From Parapristionchus giblindavisi (Eukaryota; Nematoda; Chromadorea; Rhabditida; Diplogasteridae): DNA of 64,000 nt. Positions 13,501 to 52,416 of the stretch are shown here, in pieces. The stretch covers positions 186,001 to 250,000 of the forward strand of contig CALSFV010000340.1 of NCBI GenBank assembly GCA_943737045.1, given 5' to 3'. A program made the position numbers and the translations under genes. The notes under the pieces are model-generated. The model made no database searches. It worked only from the letters and a program-made list of their open reading frames with translations, and was not told the DNA's origin. Each line of letters opens with the position of its first letter. Within the stretch, counting starts at the first letter, position 1.

Positions 13501-16500
13501 GTTGGATTACTGTAGCCTGCTCCACACCACGGTCGAGGTTTCCGAACTACAGTATGCTATCTCCATCGAAAAGCTCAAAAAAGCCATTTATTGAGTTTAA
13601 TTCATCATAATTCCCCACTGCCGATAGAATTATCATCAAAACATTCAATTTCAAGTCGTCCCCAAAGAGTTGGTGTGGCAATTAGGAAAAGGCTCCCGCT
13701 AATTGGAGCAGACTGTAGTTTTTTTTAACTGCGCCGTTCTTCTTACCAGAGAATTCCTATGATATAAGATTTCTATATTTCGGAACAGAATTTCAAGCTC
13801 TTTTATATGAGATCAACTTGTTTTTCGTTTCCCGGTCCCTTTAACGTTATCCTCAATCATAAATTCTTGTCCTTAGCTTGTCATAGCTCTCAGATCTTGC
13901 ATTTTTAGTACACTCCATTTCAGTTAGCCGTCGAGATATTCGAGCAAGCCAGTACTATTCAATTATTGACAGTTAATGAATACTTCGTCGGACGTTATGA
14001 AGAGATACTGAAGAGAAGAACGAAGGCATTACGAAGAGTAAGTTCGAAATTGAAAACCGCACTTCCTTCTTACTGCACTCTCTCGTAGATAAAGAAAAAA
14101 GGAATATTATCAAAGCGGGGAGTTTACAGTATGGAACTTGCCTCTAACACATCTCTTTTACATATAAAATGGCGCGCGGCGAAGGTCAGCCGGGTGAGGC
14201 AGCGGAGAGACAATCGAGAAGTGGGGCGAGATCTGGCCTTTCAGCGACTTCCGTTCTTTAGAGCACAGTGTCATTTTCTTATGCAAGTACATTTTATACG
14301 CACAATACCTGATTTATTTGCAGCGTACCTTCTGTCGTGCCCTTATCCACGCTTTCTCTTCTTCATCCTTCTACTTTTCAAACTGCCTAGCTACCGGTAA
14401 TTTTCTAATTAATGCTGGAACCTATAAAATAAATACTAAATTCCAGGACTGGGTTCGTATCTGATCTATTCCGGTATTGTAGCAGTTCAAGACCTTTACA
14501 CATCTGAGGTATCTTTATTTTTATTTTTAAAGGGAGCGTAACCCTTTTCAATGGTCTCTTCGACGCGCAATGATCTATCGTTGTTAGAGAACAGAGAAAT
14601 TGTGTGCGCAATGAAGAAAACATTGAGTGAGCTAACGCTCCCTTTTTTCCGCTCTCTCCAAGCATACTGGATCAGAGCACAGCGACACAAACCTCAATTA
14701 GTCTCAAAGATCAAAGATCAAGTATTGATTGTAGATATGCGTTTCGTCTGTTGGTTGGTGCGTCATGATTATGGCTGCTTCATTCAATGATCTCATCGGT
14801 TCATCATCTGCTATCAAGAGTCTATTCTCAATTATCGATCCAAAGAGAGATGAAAAAATGAAGGGAGAAGAGCCGGTATGTTGTAGAGATGAACAGTTGA
14901 AAAGAATGATTTTCAAGCTTTGAAAAAATGACAGTCAAGCAAAAGATTGATTTTTTTGGATTTCATAAAGGAATACTGTAGCTCTCTAATATAAAGCCAC
15001 ATATAAAGTCGAAAATCGAATGAAGAATTGATCAAAAATCACTACACTAGGGTAGACTCGATCCGCAGGGTGCGGCGCAGAACATTAAACTTTTAATAAA
15101 TGAAACAAAAAATGCTTTTCAGAATATCTCGGGACATATCAAAGTGAGAAATGTCTATTTTGCTTATCCGTCGAGACCTTCACAGATGGTCGCGAGAAAT
15201 CTCAATTTTAAACTGGACAAAGGTGAAATCTTTTAGATTTATCGCTCATTGATCAAAAATATTGGTTTATTTTTGGTCTATGTTTTCAAGAATCCTCGTT
15301 TTATTAAAGATTTACGATCAGAATCCAAATATTGATTTGATTCAGGATGCTCTCTAGCACTAGTTGGTCCTTCTGGTGGTGGAAAGAGTACGATAGTTAA
15401 TCTACTGGAGCGATTCTACGAACCCAGAAGAGGGACCATTGTAAGCGAGGAAAGATCAAAGATCACATTATTATACCTTCTTATTTTTAGGAGCTGGACG
15501 GTAATCCGATATCGACGATGTCTCTGAAACATGTTCGTGCAAACATAGCACTTGTCAGTCAGGAACCCACCTTATTCAGAGGAACGATAAGAGACAATAT
15601 TACACTTGGTGTAGAAGGTTAGTTTATGTATTCTGCATGTGTCAATATTCCTCTTAAAAAGAAGAAATACTGTGTGAAATGAGACTGCAGAGAAAGACTA
15701 CACTACATTTACAATATTTATTTACTTATTTATTACATTTATTTACATTTGTTTGTAAGCATTATTAATTCAGATGTAACGTTGGAACAGGTGATGACCG
15801 CGTGCAAGCTGGCAAACGCTTCCGACTTTATCCAAGCTTTTCCTGAGGTGGGCAATTCCATAAATCACCTCAAAATCAATATTCAATATTGACAGGGTTA
15901 CGATACGTCTGTGGGAGAAAAGGGCAAGTCGCTCTCTGGCGGACAGAAACAGAGGATAGCGATAGCTAGAGCACTCATAAGAAATCCGAAAATTATTGTA
16001 CTCGATGAGGCGACCAGTGCACTTGATACTCAGTCAGAGAAGGTATACTGTAGTCTGAGAGAATCAATAATCTGTCAGATAAGGTATACTGTAGTCTGAG
16101 AGAATCAATAATCTGTCAGATAAGGTATACTGTAGTCTGAGAGAATCAATAATCTGTCAGAGAAGGCATAATGTAGTCTGAGAGAATCAATAATCTGTCA
16201 GATAAGGTATACTGTAGTCTGAGAGAATCAATAATATGTCAGATAAGGTATACTGTAGTCTGAGAGAATCAATAATCTGTCAGATAAGGTATACTGTAGT
16301 CTGAGATAATCAATAGTCTGTCAGAGAAGGTATACAGTAGTCTGTGAGAATCAATAGTCTGTCAGAGAAGGTATAATGTAGTCTGAGAGAATCAATAATA
16401 TGTCAGATAAGGTATACTGTAGTCTGAGAGAATCAATAATCTGTCAGATAAGGTATACTGTAGTCTGAGATAATCAATAATCTGTCAGATAAGGTATACT

Positions 16501-16990
16501 GTAGTCTGAGAGAATCAATAATCTGTCAGATAAGGTATACTGTAGTCTGAGAGAATCAATAGTCTGCCAGAGAAGGTATACTGTAGTCTGAGAGAATCAA
16601 TAATCTGTCAGATAAGGTATACTGTAGTCTGAGATAATCAATAGTCTGTCAGATATGGTATACTGTAGTCCAAGGTAGTCGATAGTCTATGTCGTTATCC
16701 GAAGATAAAGCAATGCCCATCGATCTTCACGATAACTTTTTCAGATTGTGAAGAAAGCTTTGGAGATTTCGGCTACTGGAAGGACATCAATTACCATCGC
16801 CCACAGACTGGATACAATTAGAAATTGCGGTTCGCTTATCAATCAATAAGTGCAAATATCGATCAATACGTTTGCAGATACCATATTATTCATTGAGCAC
16901 GGGGAGATTGTTGAAGAAGGATCTCATGAGGAATTGATTAGACTACAAGGACGATACTGCTCATTGGTCCGGGAGCAGAAATTATTATAG
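1600..16990 (+). CDS. pgp: P-glycoprotein-type ABC transporter (ABCB full transporter), complete, 39 exons
   Basis: ATP-driven efflux pump of the plasma membrane, arranged TMD1-NBD1-TMD2-NBD2; the substrate cannot be read from sequence. Exons: 1600-1712, 2151-2205, 2604-2738, 2916-3011, 3066-3115, 3279-3362, 3694-3747, 4949-5066, 5325-5447, 7209-7327, 7788-7882, 8318-8394, 8887-8987, 9281-9374, 9578-9673, 9930-10000, 10062-10137, 10425-10483, 10536-10632, 10929-11049, 11367-11508, 11659-11746, 11891-11965, 12105-12161, 12254-12373, 12551-12712, 12780-12875, 13078-13182, 13924-14037, 14324-14396, 14447-14508, 14735-14875, 15123-15222, 15346-15440, 15491-15617, 15774-15847, 15896-16042, 16745-16829, 16878-16990. 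All phases match and total 3810 nt, giving 1269 residues, normal for the family. NBD1: Walker [10 protein letters not shown] at about 429-437, SQEP Q-loop, LSGGQ about 532-536, Walker B ILLLDE about 552-557, H-loop His588. NBD2: GPSGGGKST about 1064-1072, LSGGQ about 1168-1172, IIVLDE about 1188-1193, His1224. Both ATP sites look competent. The start is the first in-frame ATG (MDEEKEK) and is acidic and cytosolic. The weakest junction is the donor after 11965 (GTTTAA). Which pgp paralogue this is was not decided. Confidence 0.95.
1831..1951. mobile_element. TTAA palindromic MITE, family B
   Basis: About 120 bp bounded by TTAA. The ends match the family consensus (arms like GGCACACCCCAAGCTAATTT), and the centre carries ACTCTCTCG...CGAGAGAGT. 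It lies in P-gp intron 1. It is non-coding and can fold into one hairpin. TTAA targets suggest mobilisation by a piggyBac-type transposase (inference). Confidence 0.75.
3529..3684. repeat. Octanucleotide microsatellite (AATAAATC)n
   Basis: About 19 uninterrupted copies of an 8-bp unit at the 3' end of P-gp intron 6. The last unit ends only 9 bases before the exon-7 start at 3694, so the repeat occupies the normal branch-point and polypyrimidine region. Confidence 0.9.
3767..3886. mobile_element. TTAA MITE, family A, right end interrupted
   Basis: Begins TTAAAGGGGGCG and continues with TCAATAGTCTCTTC and the palindromic core seen in the copies at 14527, 44135 and 63499. Its right end reads ...GTTACGCTCCTTTTA and is cut by a mariner-like element starting at 3887. 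Confidence 0.7.
3887..4836. mobile_element. Mariner/Tc1-like foldback element with two transposase C-termini
   Basis: About 950 bp with inverted ends CAGGGTGGGGATTAATTATG and its complement, flanked by TA. Both arms encode the same transposase C-terminus facing outward. The left arm reads on the minus strand [19 protein letters not shown] (stop 4006-4008). The right arm reads on the plus strand [19 protein letters not shown], near 4715. Such C-termini are typical of Tc1/mariner transposases. No catalytic DDE/D core is present, so it is non-autonomous. It sits in P-gp intron 7. Confidence 0.8.
5694..6018. mobile_element. Terminal-inverted-repeat element in P-gp intron 9
   Basis: The left part (GCTCGGAAACTATTCATAATGG...CTTCTCACAG...CATGCAGCATAAAATAATG) is inverted at the right (CATTATTTTTATGCTGCATAACAC...CTGTGAGAAGG...CCATTATGAATAGTTTCCGAG). 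The arms are about 65-100 bp. The interior contains GTAGCGGCCGAAACACCATG, which recurs near 50523, so this is a repeat family. Confidence 0.65.
6304..6546. mobile_element. About 240-bp TIR element, family D (diverged copy)
   Basis: Starts TATTGAGCGTGTAAAAATCACTTG and ends ATGCAAGTACATTTTATACGGACAATA. The internal GGCGAAGGTCAG.CGGGTTAGGTG motif is shared with copies at 18771, 32946, 60914 and 61277. No ORF, hence non-autonomous. A half-decayed family B fragment (CGAGAGAGCATTGTCAGAGC) follows at about 6573-6658. Confidence 0.7.
7387..7787. repeat. 63-bp higher-order minisatellite ending at an exon boundary
   Basis: Alternating 21-bp units (GATCTCTAGGATATAATCTTT, one base per variant class differing) form a 63-bp higher-order repeat, about six copies. 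It fills most of P-gp intron 10. Each order contains CTCTAG|G, and the last such site is the acceptor of exon 11 (7788). Confidence 0.85.
8120..8203 (+). other. tRNA-like sequence in P-gp intron 11
   Basis: A-box-like TGGTTTAGTGGATGAG near 8126, a possible anticodon arm CCGAT-loop-GTCGG, and a B-box-like AGTTCGACTCC near 8181. The acceptor ends do not pair well. Probably a decayed tRNA or tRNA-derived insertion. Confidence 0.3.
8418..8623. mobile_element. Foldback element, family E
   Basis: About 200 bp built from inverted CTTAAAGTCTACTTAAA arrays. The outer ends are CTGGTATTTTGCCACTTAAA and its complement. A second copy lies at 26513-26716 with the same central GAACATTTGACGAAATGCAT. It lies in P-gp intron 12. 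Confidence 0.75.
9018..9231. mobile_element. About 210-bp TIR element, family D'
   Basis: Ends TATTGTCCCTATAAAATGTACTTGCAT and TGTATTTTATACGGTCAATA. The interior (TTGCATTGCTTCTACTGC, ACCGGTGCTCTCTC, GTGGCAGTGGTTGGCTACTC) matches copies at 25590 and 45520 in the opposite orientation. It lies in P-gp intron 13. Confidence 0.75.
9793..9895 (+). pseudogene. Tandem partial duplicate of P-gp exon 15 3' end and intron
   Basis: AAATATAATGTCAAAAGGCTG followed by AAAAAGGTATGT nearly repeats the end of exon 15 (9645-9673) with its donor. Downstream CCTTATTTTGTATCATCTGTG likewise repeats intron sequence at 9740-9770. No acceptor precedes the copy, so it is not a full exon; it does retain a better-looking donor (GTATGT) than the real one (GTTAGT). 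Confidence 0.65.
10239..10348. repeat. Perfect inverted repeat (51-bp arms, 8-nt loop)
   Basis: The arms 10239-10289 and 10298-10348 are exact reverse complements; the loop is GAGTTATA. It lies in P-gp intron 17. It has no recognised family ends. Confidence 0.9.
12723..12777 (+). repeat. GATCTTT heptamer array at an acceptor
   Basis: About seven tandem TTTGATC units occupy nearly the whole of P-gp intron 26 and run directly into its TTTGCAG acceptor (exon 27 starts at 12780). Confidence 0.9.
14133..14312. mobile_element. Family D element, 5'-truncated
   Basis: GCGGCGAAGGTCAGCCGGGT, GGGCGAGATCT.GCCTTTCAGCGAC, TTCCGTTCTTTAGAGCACAG and the right end ATGCAAGTACATTTTATACGCACAAT match full copies at 18771 and 61277. 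The left end is missing. The element stops 12 bp before the exon-30 acceptor. Confidence 0.65.
14527..14646. mobile_element. TTAA MITE, family A
   Basis: TTAAAGGGAGCGTAACCC...CAATGGTCTCTTC and an inverted right arm ending in TAACGCTCCC. It sits 18 bp downstream of the P-gp exon-31 donor. Confidence 0.75.
16032..16672 (+). repeat. 41-bp minisatellite that repeats an exon/intron boundary
   Basis: About 15 copies of a 41-bp unit of the form GGTATACTGTAGTCTGAGAG + AATCAATAATCTGTCAGATAA. The first unit begins at the end of P-gp exon 37 (...CAGTCAGAGAAG|GTATAC, exon end 16042), so the array multiplies the last exonic bases together with the donor. Confidence 0.9.
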
Positions 16991-17978
16991 AATCACTATT
17001 CTAGAAGTGTTTTGATCAAAACTCAAAAAATATAGATTGTTCAATTGTTGACATGGACTAGAGGGTCCACAATTTGTTACGGGCACATAGTGAAATTGAA
17101 AAATACAGCTAATATCGTTCTCTTATCCGGAGAACTCGTAACTGTTCTGTTCTCAATTACGTCGTATAAATTATTTGATCTTTGTTTCATATGTATTTAT
17201 ATACCATATATGTAATTAGAATTGGCAGAAAAAATTTTAAAAAACAAACATGAAATATGGATTCGTATTGAACTCGTCTGAGATAATCAAATGATGAAAG
17301 CTCTAACCATACACTTTCATACCCTCGTAATGCAAGGATTGACCCCAAATTTGTGTTTCCAAATCGTCGTGTACAAATTTTTAGTTCACTAAATTCAGCT
17401 TTACATGAATAGTGCTAACAATAAAATCAAGGGTCCATTATTCTCGTCCTATGGTAATGATTCCCCTTTCTCACTTCTAATGCATGCATTTACAAAATTA
17501 TGTTTACATAAATGCCAGGTACAAATAGAGAGTTTAAAATAAAAAAAGTTCCAAATTTGTGGATTTCAAATTGAAGTAACATGTCCATCTAAAAAAAATT
17601 TTTTAAAAATATGCTAATTACTTTCATTAGCTTGAAATTATAGACGAGACATGTATTATCGTTGTTAGTTTTAACATTTTATTGAGAAGGAAGCGGTCGT
17701 TCTGGAGACTCAAGTGAGTTTATTGATCAATAAGTGTTAAAATATGTATGTTCTTAAATTAGCAGCTTTTTTAATATTCCGTAATTTATTGGAGCGGGTT
17801 CAAATCATGGGTCGAATAGCTATGTTACAGATTTGCAAAATGTCTGGTTTTTACACAAAAAAAATCAAAAAATTGGGTCAGGTTTTCACAGAAAAATCAC
17901 CAAATGGGGTCAGGCTTCGTGGATTACAGCGTACTGCTCGACCTATGGTTCAAATCAACCAAACAAGATTCATTTCAG
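16991..17978. other. Intergenic region between P-gp and the type I membrane protein gene
   Basis: AT-rich, without a convincing exon. A possible first exon carrying the start codon of the next gene should lie here. A near-duplicated phrase (AAAATTGGGTCAGGTTTTCAC, AAATGGGGTCAGGCTTCG) occurs at about 17866-17925. Confidence 0.4.
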
Positions 17979-26310
<8,332 letters not shown>

Positions 26311-26314
<4 letters not shown>

Positions 26315-26432
26315 AAAGCACATTCCAAGATCATTTGAAACTTCCCGATATGGCCACACTCTCTCGCTTTCTTTGTCTACGGGAGAGTATTGCCAGAGTG
26401 TAGAGACAAATTTAGATTGGGGTGTCCTTTTC
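26311..26432. mobile_element. TTAA MITE, family B, abutting the end of a coding exon
   Basis: TTAA at 26311-26314 followed by AAAGCACATTCCAAGATCAT and an inverted right arm ending TTGGGGTGTCCTTTT. Its TTAA supplies the TAA that ends the open frame of the preceding exon. Confidence 0.7.
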
Positions 26433-26512
26433 ACACTGATAAATATTCCATCCTTATTCCATCATGCACGTTTCTGCACTCACAAGAAATTCCCTAGTTA
26501 ATTCCCTACTCT

Positions 26513-26716
26513 GGTATTTTGAAACTTAAAGTCTACTTAAACTCCGCACTTTAAGTAGACTTTAAGTAAACTTAAAGTAAAACGCAAGTCTACTTAAAGT
26601 GGTGTGGTATATTGTAATGCATTTCGTCAAATGTTCTTTCACTTTAAGTTTACTTAAAGTCTACTTAAAGTCTGTGACGTAATTTAAGTAGACTTTAAGT
26701 TTCAAAATACCAGAGT
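26513..26716. mobile_element. Foldback element, family E (second copy)
   Basis: Same CTGGTATTTTG ends and CTTAAAGTCTACTTAAA arrays as 8418-8623. Confidence 0.75.
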
Positions 26717-26808
26717 AGCTAAGGACCCCAGTGGAATTCCTCCCAGTTATATAAGGGAATATTTCCCTTGTGTATGACTGGGAATAATTCCACTGGGGTC
26801 CTTAGCTA
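26715..26808. repeat. Imperfect palindrome
   Basis: AGCTAAGGACCCCAGTGGAA at the left is mirrored by TTCCACTGGGGTCCTTAGCT at the right, with CCCAGT/ACTGGG further in. It directly abuts the family E element. Confidence 0.8.
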
Positions 26809-26995
26809 GGGAATGTTCTGTGAGTGTGCTCTAGTTTATTGTATGCTACGATCAAGTAATCGCAGCCTTCTTTCTTACCTCCTGAATTTATCATATGTTT
26901 AAACATTTAATTATAAATCTTAAAAATACCTTCCGAGGTCAGATAAATTTATTATTATTATTATGTTATGTTCCGTTCTCTATGAATTAATTTTA

Positions 26996-27190
26996 TTAAT
27001 TTATATATAATATAGAATAACATAATTTAGGCTCTACCCATTCCTCGACATCAGAACGATTCTCTTCGTGATCGACTATTGATTCTTCTCTACATTTCCA
27101 CGAGCATATTCTCACTCTAATTCCTTTTTTTTCATCGCTGACAAGAGTGTCATCGAATAAATCATCTTTATTACAATCTGCTAAACACAT
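26996..27190 (-). CDS. Small acidic ORF, doubtful
   Basis: 64 codons from ATG to stop on the minus strand, with a mixed acidic/basic, non-repetitive composition (MCLADCNKDDLFDDTLVSDE at the start, SDVEEWVEPK near the end). It could be a last exon of a minus-strand gene, a captured fragment or chance. No splice partners were found. Confidence 0.2.
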   Translation of the reverse strand: MCLADCNKDDLFDDTLVSDEKKGIRVRICSWKCREESIVDHEENRSDVEEWVEPKLCYSILYIN

Positions 27191-27210
27191 TCGAAAATAT
27201 TTATTTTATC

Positions 27211-27241
<31 letters not shown>

Positions 27242-27259
27242 TCTTTATGTGCGTTTCAG

Positions 27260-27307
27260 GTAAAAATGATAGTGAGATACATAGAGAAATACATTAGGGA
27301 CACATAA
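27260..27307 (+). CDS. Possible alternative last exon of the unknown membrane-protein gene
   Basis: After GCGTTTCAG, 15 open codons (VKMIVRYIEKYIRDT) and TAA. Phase 0 matches a donor GTT|GTAAGT at 26305. A short basic tail would suit a cytosolic end, but 15 codons is weak evidence. Confidence 0.3.
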   Translation, partial: VKMIVRYIEKYIRDT

Positions 27308-28366
27308 ATACAATACCACAACGAGGAAGTAAGGTTGAATTAACAGATGATGATGATATAATTATAACAATAAAGCATATAATTATAACTATAAATCGAT
27401 AATATTTCACAAACCAAAACCCTCACCGATATCGCCATCTCTACCGACCGACCTCATTATGACGAAATAACCGTTATATGCATGCGACCGTTATAAGGGT
27501 AAACCAGATGAAAAAGTGGAAGTGATTTGTCTATATGATTATGTTTCTAGATGATCTACACTCCCTTCACTGATCCCTTTATTCGCTCTCACTTTCTATA
27601 TATATATATGCCATTGTCAACTTACCCAAGTGGAGAGACAAAGGGATATTGAGAGAGTACCAGACAGTCATAGATCGACGAGAGACCACACGAAAACGCG
27701 AGAGCACACCGCGCAATTGTTACCGGTAATAGGCGAGAGTCTCTTCATTGATCACACTCTCTCGCCCTCTCTGTCTGTCTGCACTCTCTTCTGATCCCAC
27801 ACTCTCTGACGTCTCTAACTGTCGTCGATCTCTCAAATCCGAGTGCACTATAGCCGCTCATCGCTAAGTACCGTAAATCTCCGACACATAATGTTGCCCA
27901 GAGTTGTTTTCACTACGATCAACTATGATGAATATTCTCCCCTTTCACAATCTGATTATTTATTGTTATTGCATCTTTCCTTCTGATTCGCACGTTTTAA
28001 TCTGTTATAAACCTTCGATCTACCAAAAATATATGCAATTTTTGTTAGATTAGTTATTATAATGATCTAGGGGTCAATATGTGCTAGGAGAAATTTTGTG
28101 ATTGGGATGTCCGAAAGTAAAGGTAAAAAGGTACAACCCGCTATTCAAGGCATACGAAGGCCTGCGGGTGATCATTACCAGGCAAGTGATAATTCAAGGC
28201 CAATTTAGTCCGGAGGGCATAATCTCTTCTTCGGAACAACTTCAAAATTCAAATTACCTAAAATATATGACGAGAACAAGATATTGCTAGATCTCCTCTT
28301 CGGACTTACTTTACCGCGTGATCAGTCACTACCGCTTACCCTTTTGGTCAATTTACTGGGACGGAG

Positions 28367-28443
28367 GTGGTGCCACGACCGGGAATCGATCCCAGGAGAT
28401 ATGGAATGGCGGGGTGTTCCATAAACCACTGCACCACTTCGCT
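28367..28443 (-). other. tRNA-like sequence
   Basis: On the minus strand TGGTGCAGTGG resembles an A box, and CTGGG-ATCGATT-CCCGG forms a five-pair T-arm. The acceptor arm is unclear. Likely tRNA-derived. Confidence 0.3.
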
Positions 28444-29007
28444 ACATCAGCTCGAAAGATCAACTGAAAATATGTTTTCATCTCCATCGAATCAGTCACA
28501 CCCAAGTTTAAGCATACAAATTCGCCTCTTCAGAGGAGTTGATATTTTTCGAGTTAACGACGCTAAAAACTCGAGACTTATTATTTCATAGATCATTTAT
28601 GCTTATCGATTAAAGATTAAATTGATTTTTCAGTAGACAAAATCTAGGGCATGCGAAAATTAAGACACGGAATACAAAAGCAATTAGGAGCAATCAAGAG
28701 ACAATGAATTAAGTCAATAAAAAGGGTTCCTTTTAATCCAATAACCTTCTCCATTCCCACTTACAGTATGACCTCACACTAACCTTTTAGAGGCAAATGC
28801 TACCAAGTGTTCAAACGATGTTAGATGGATTAGTCAACCGTCTCTTCGTTTCACACACTATTTCTTCATTCACTGTCGACGAGATAGCATAGGGATCACA
28901 AGAGACCGAAGTTGAGCTTCCTTTAATTTCTTCGCTTTTGTTCCTTCCTGTTTCTGACCTTCCGTCCCTTAATTGCTTCTATTCATTCCAACTTCTCTCA
29001 TTATACC

Positions 29008-50719
<21,712 letters not shown>

Positions 50720-51193
50720 TTGTCATTAATCATTAAAGAAAATAGATATAACAAGGCTCCGCACACTTATCCAAGTCAAATTCATTTTCGATGTGGTTTT
50801 ATCCATGGCTGAGTACTTCATTCCAAGACCTCATCTCTTTATTCCATTTTCACTTAAAATGTTCACAGTTTCATGTATATTGCTAGAATTCCGAGTGATA
50901 ATTCACGAAAATCTTGTAGTTCCTTGTTCCGCTTTCCATGACGTACCACTGCGACACGTATTTTTGTTTGTTCTAGTTATTTCTTTCTACTGTAAATGAT
51001 TCATAAAGGAGATATAAATTGTATTACAGTAATGTTAATTCGAGTAAACGCTATGAGTCAGTTTCCCACTATACAGGGTGTCCAAAATGTATTGTTTCAT
51101 TTCATTTTTTTCATTTCAAACACATTTATCAAGAGTTCGTTAGGTCGATGGCTCTGGTGTGCATGGTATTCCGGATCCTGCTCTTGACTTCGC

Positions 51194-51314
51194 TTAGAGG
51201 AATACCCCATGCTAATTTTACCCTCCGCATTGGCAATACTCTCTTGTAGACAAAGAAAGCGAGAGCACATTGCCAGAGCGGAGAGATTTAAATTAGCTTG
51301 GGGTGTGGCTTTAA
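51194..51314. mobile_element. TTAA MITE, family B (left TTAA mutated)
   Basis: TTAGAGGAATACCCCATGCT to TTAGCTTGGGGTGTGGCTTTAA with the ACTCTC...AAAGCGAGAG core. Confidence 0.75.
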
Positions 51315-51573
51315 CAACCTTTAAAGATGGAGAACCTCGAGTTTTTTCGTAACAAGATTGTCCGGGTAGTATGATAGAGATTTATCACAAGACCCCACGA
51401 CATATTTCATATTGAGTAACGATATGCTTGAAGCTTGTTATGCGCATTGAAAGTACAACTTTTCAAGCAAGTAGAGAGTGGCTATCCGATTTGCACCTGA
51501 CTCTCTCACTTTCCCGTTGTCACTCACGCTAATTTCTATACAATATTAACATTCTATCACATGTTAATCGTTG

Positions 51574-51735
51574 CGGGGCGTCAGTCATGCCAGCTCAAGG
51601 GTCTCCTTCTTTAAGAAGTTAGCTCCAACAGTCGTCCTGAAGAGGTCGCACCACATTGTCGGGGGCGTACCTTTTCTTCTCCTGCGACGGGGAACCACTC
51701 GATCACGGATCGGCTCCACTTCCAACACTCATCAT
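51574..51735 (-). pseudogene. LINE reverse-transcriptase C-terminal remnant
   Basis: The minus strand reads VVPRRRRRKGTPPTMWCDLF, then R.TVGANFLKKETLELA-stop. The GTPPTMWCDLFR segment resembles the GRPPTRW.D motif at the end of RTE-type proteins. Short and diverged, so only moderately secure. Confidence 0.4.
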
Positions 51736-52416
51736 TCGCGAGCTTATGCAGCTACGGGTGTAGCTCCGAGGAATAATACCATGTTCACCAATATAAATCA
51801 TGAATTATAAACATTTCGCATGGGGGGTTCTAGCTTTTCTTCTTTGTATTTTTTTGTAAAGTTACTTCATCTTTGAAAGAAGCAAACAAAAAACCAAAAA
51901 AAGGTGCATCACCTCTATGAAATTGATCTACATAACGAACATTGTAGATCTCACATAGAAAATTTACTGATACCTTCATCCCCCCCCCTCTAACAATAAG
52001 ATTATCACTAAAGTGAATATGATAAACAGAGACAAATGTTCATACTCTAACACATACAACGCACTTGCAAGACGAAAAAGGTCATCCAGCTCGACATGCC
52101 CTTTAGAAGCTGTGTAGTAGGACTCTTTGGTAATCTTTTGGCGCTGATGAATGAATGCAACACGCCGATGTAGAAGAGCATGAGAAGTCAAATGTGAGCA
52201 ATACGAACGCAGATAAAACTTTCTCTGACAGAAGAGAGAGAGAGAGTACGAGAGAGCGTGCAAAAGTGAGAGGGCAAATTTACCAGTATTCTTTTTACAA
52301 CCTTAATATTCTAATCTTATTATGTGATTTTGCACCGATCACATTTCCATTGTTTTTCACCATTCCATTTTCATCTGTGATTCTTTTTTCATTCATTCAC
52401 TCTCCCATTCTACTAG

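Larger units (their letters stand above)
26433..29007. other. Region between the type I membrane protein and KCC genes
   Basis: No secure gene. It holds a family E foldback (26513-26716), a palindrome (26715-26808), a possible alternative last exon at 27260-27307, a 64-codon acidic minus-strand ORF (26996-27190), an (AAT)n tract at 27209-27241, CTCT-rich sequence at 27640-27830, a tRNA-like sequence (28367-28443) and a decayed family A element near 28820-28925. The KCC promoter should lie in its right part. Confidence 0.45.
50720..52416. other. Region between KCC and the PDZ gene
   Basis: It contains one end of a mariner-like element (CAGGGTGTCCAAAATGTATTG at 51074), a family B MITE, a LINE fragment and AT-rich sequence. 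The upstream exon carrying the start codon of the PDZ gene should lie in the right part; I cannot place it. Confidence 0.4.
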
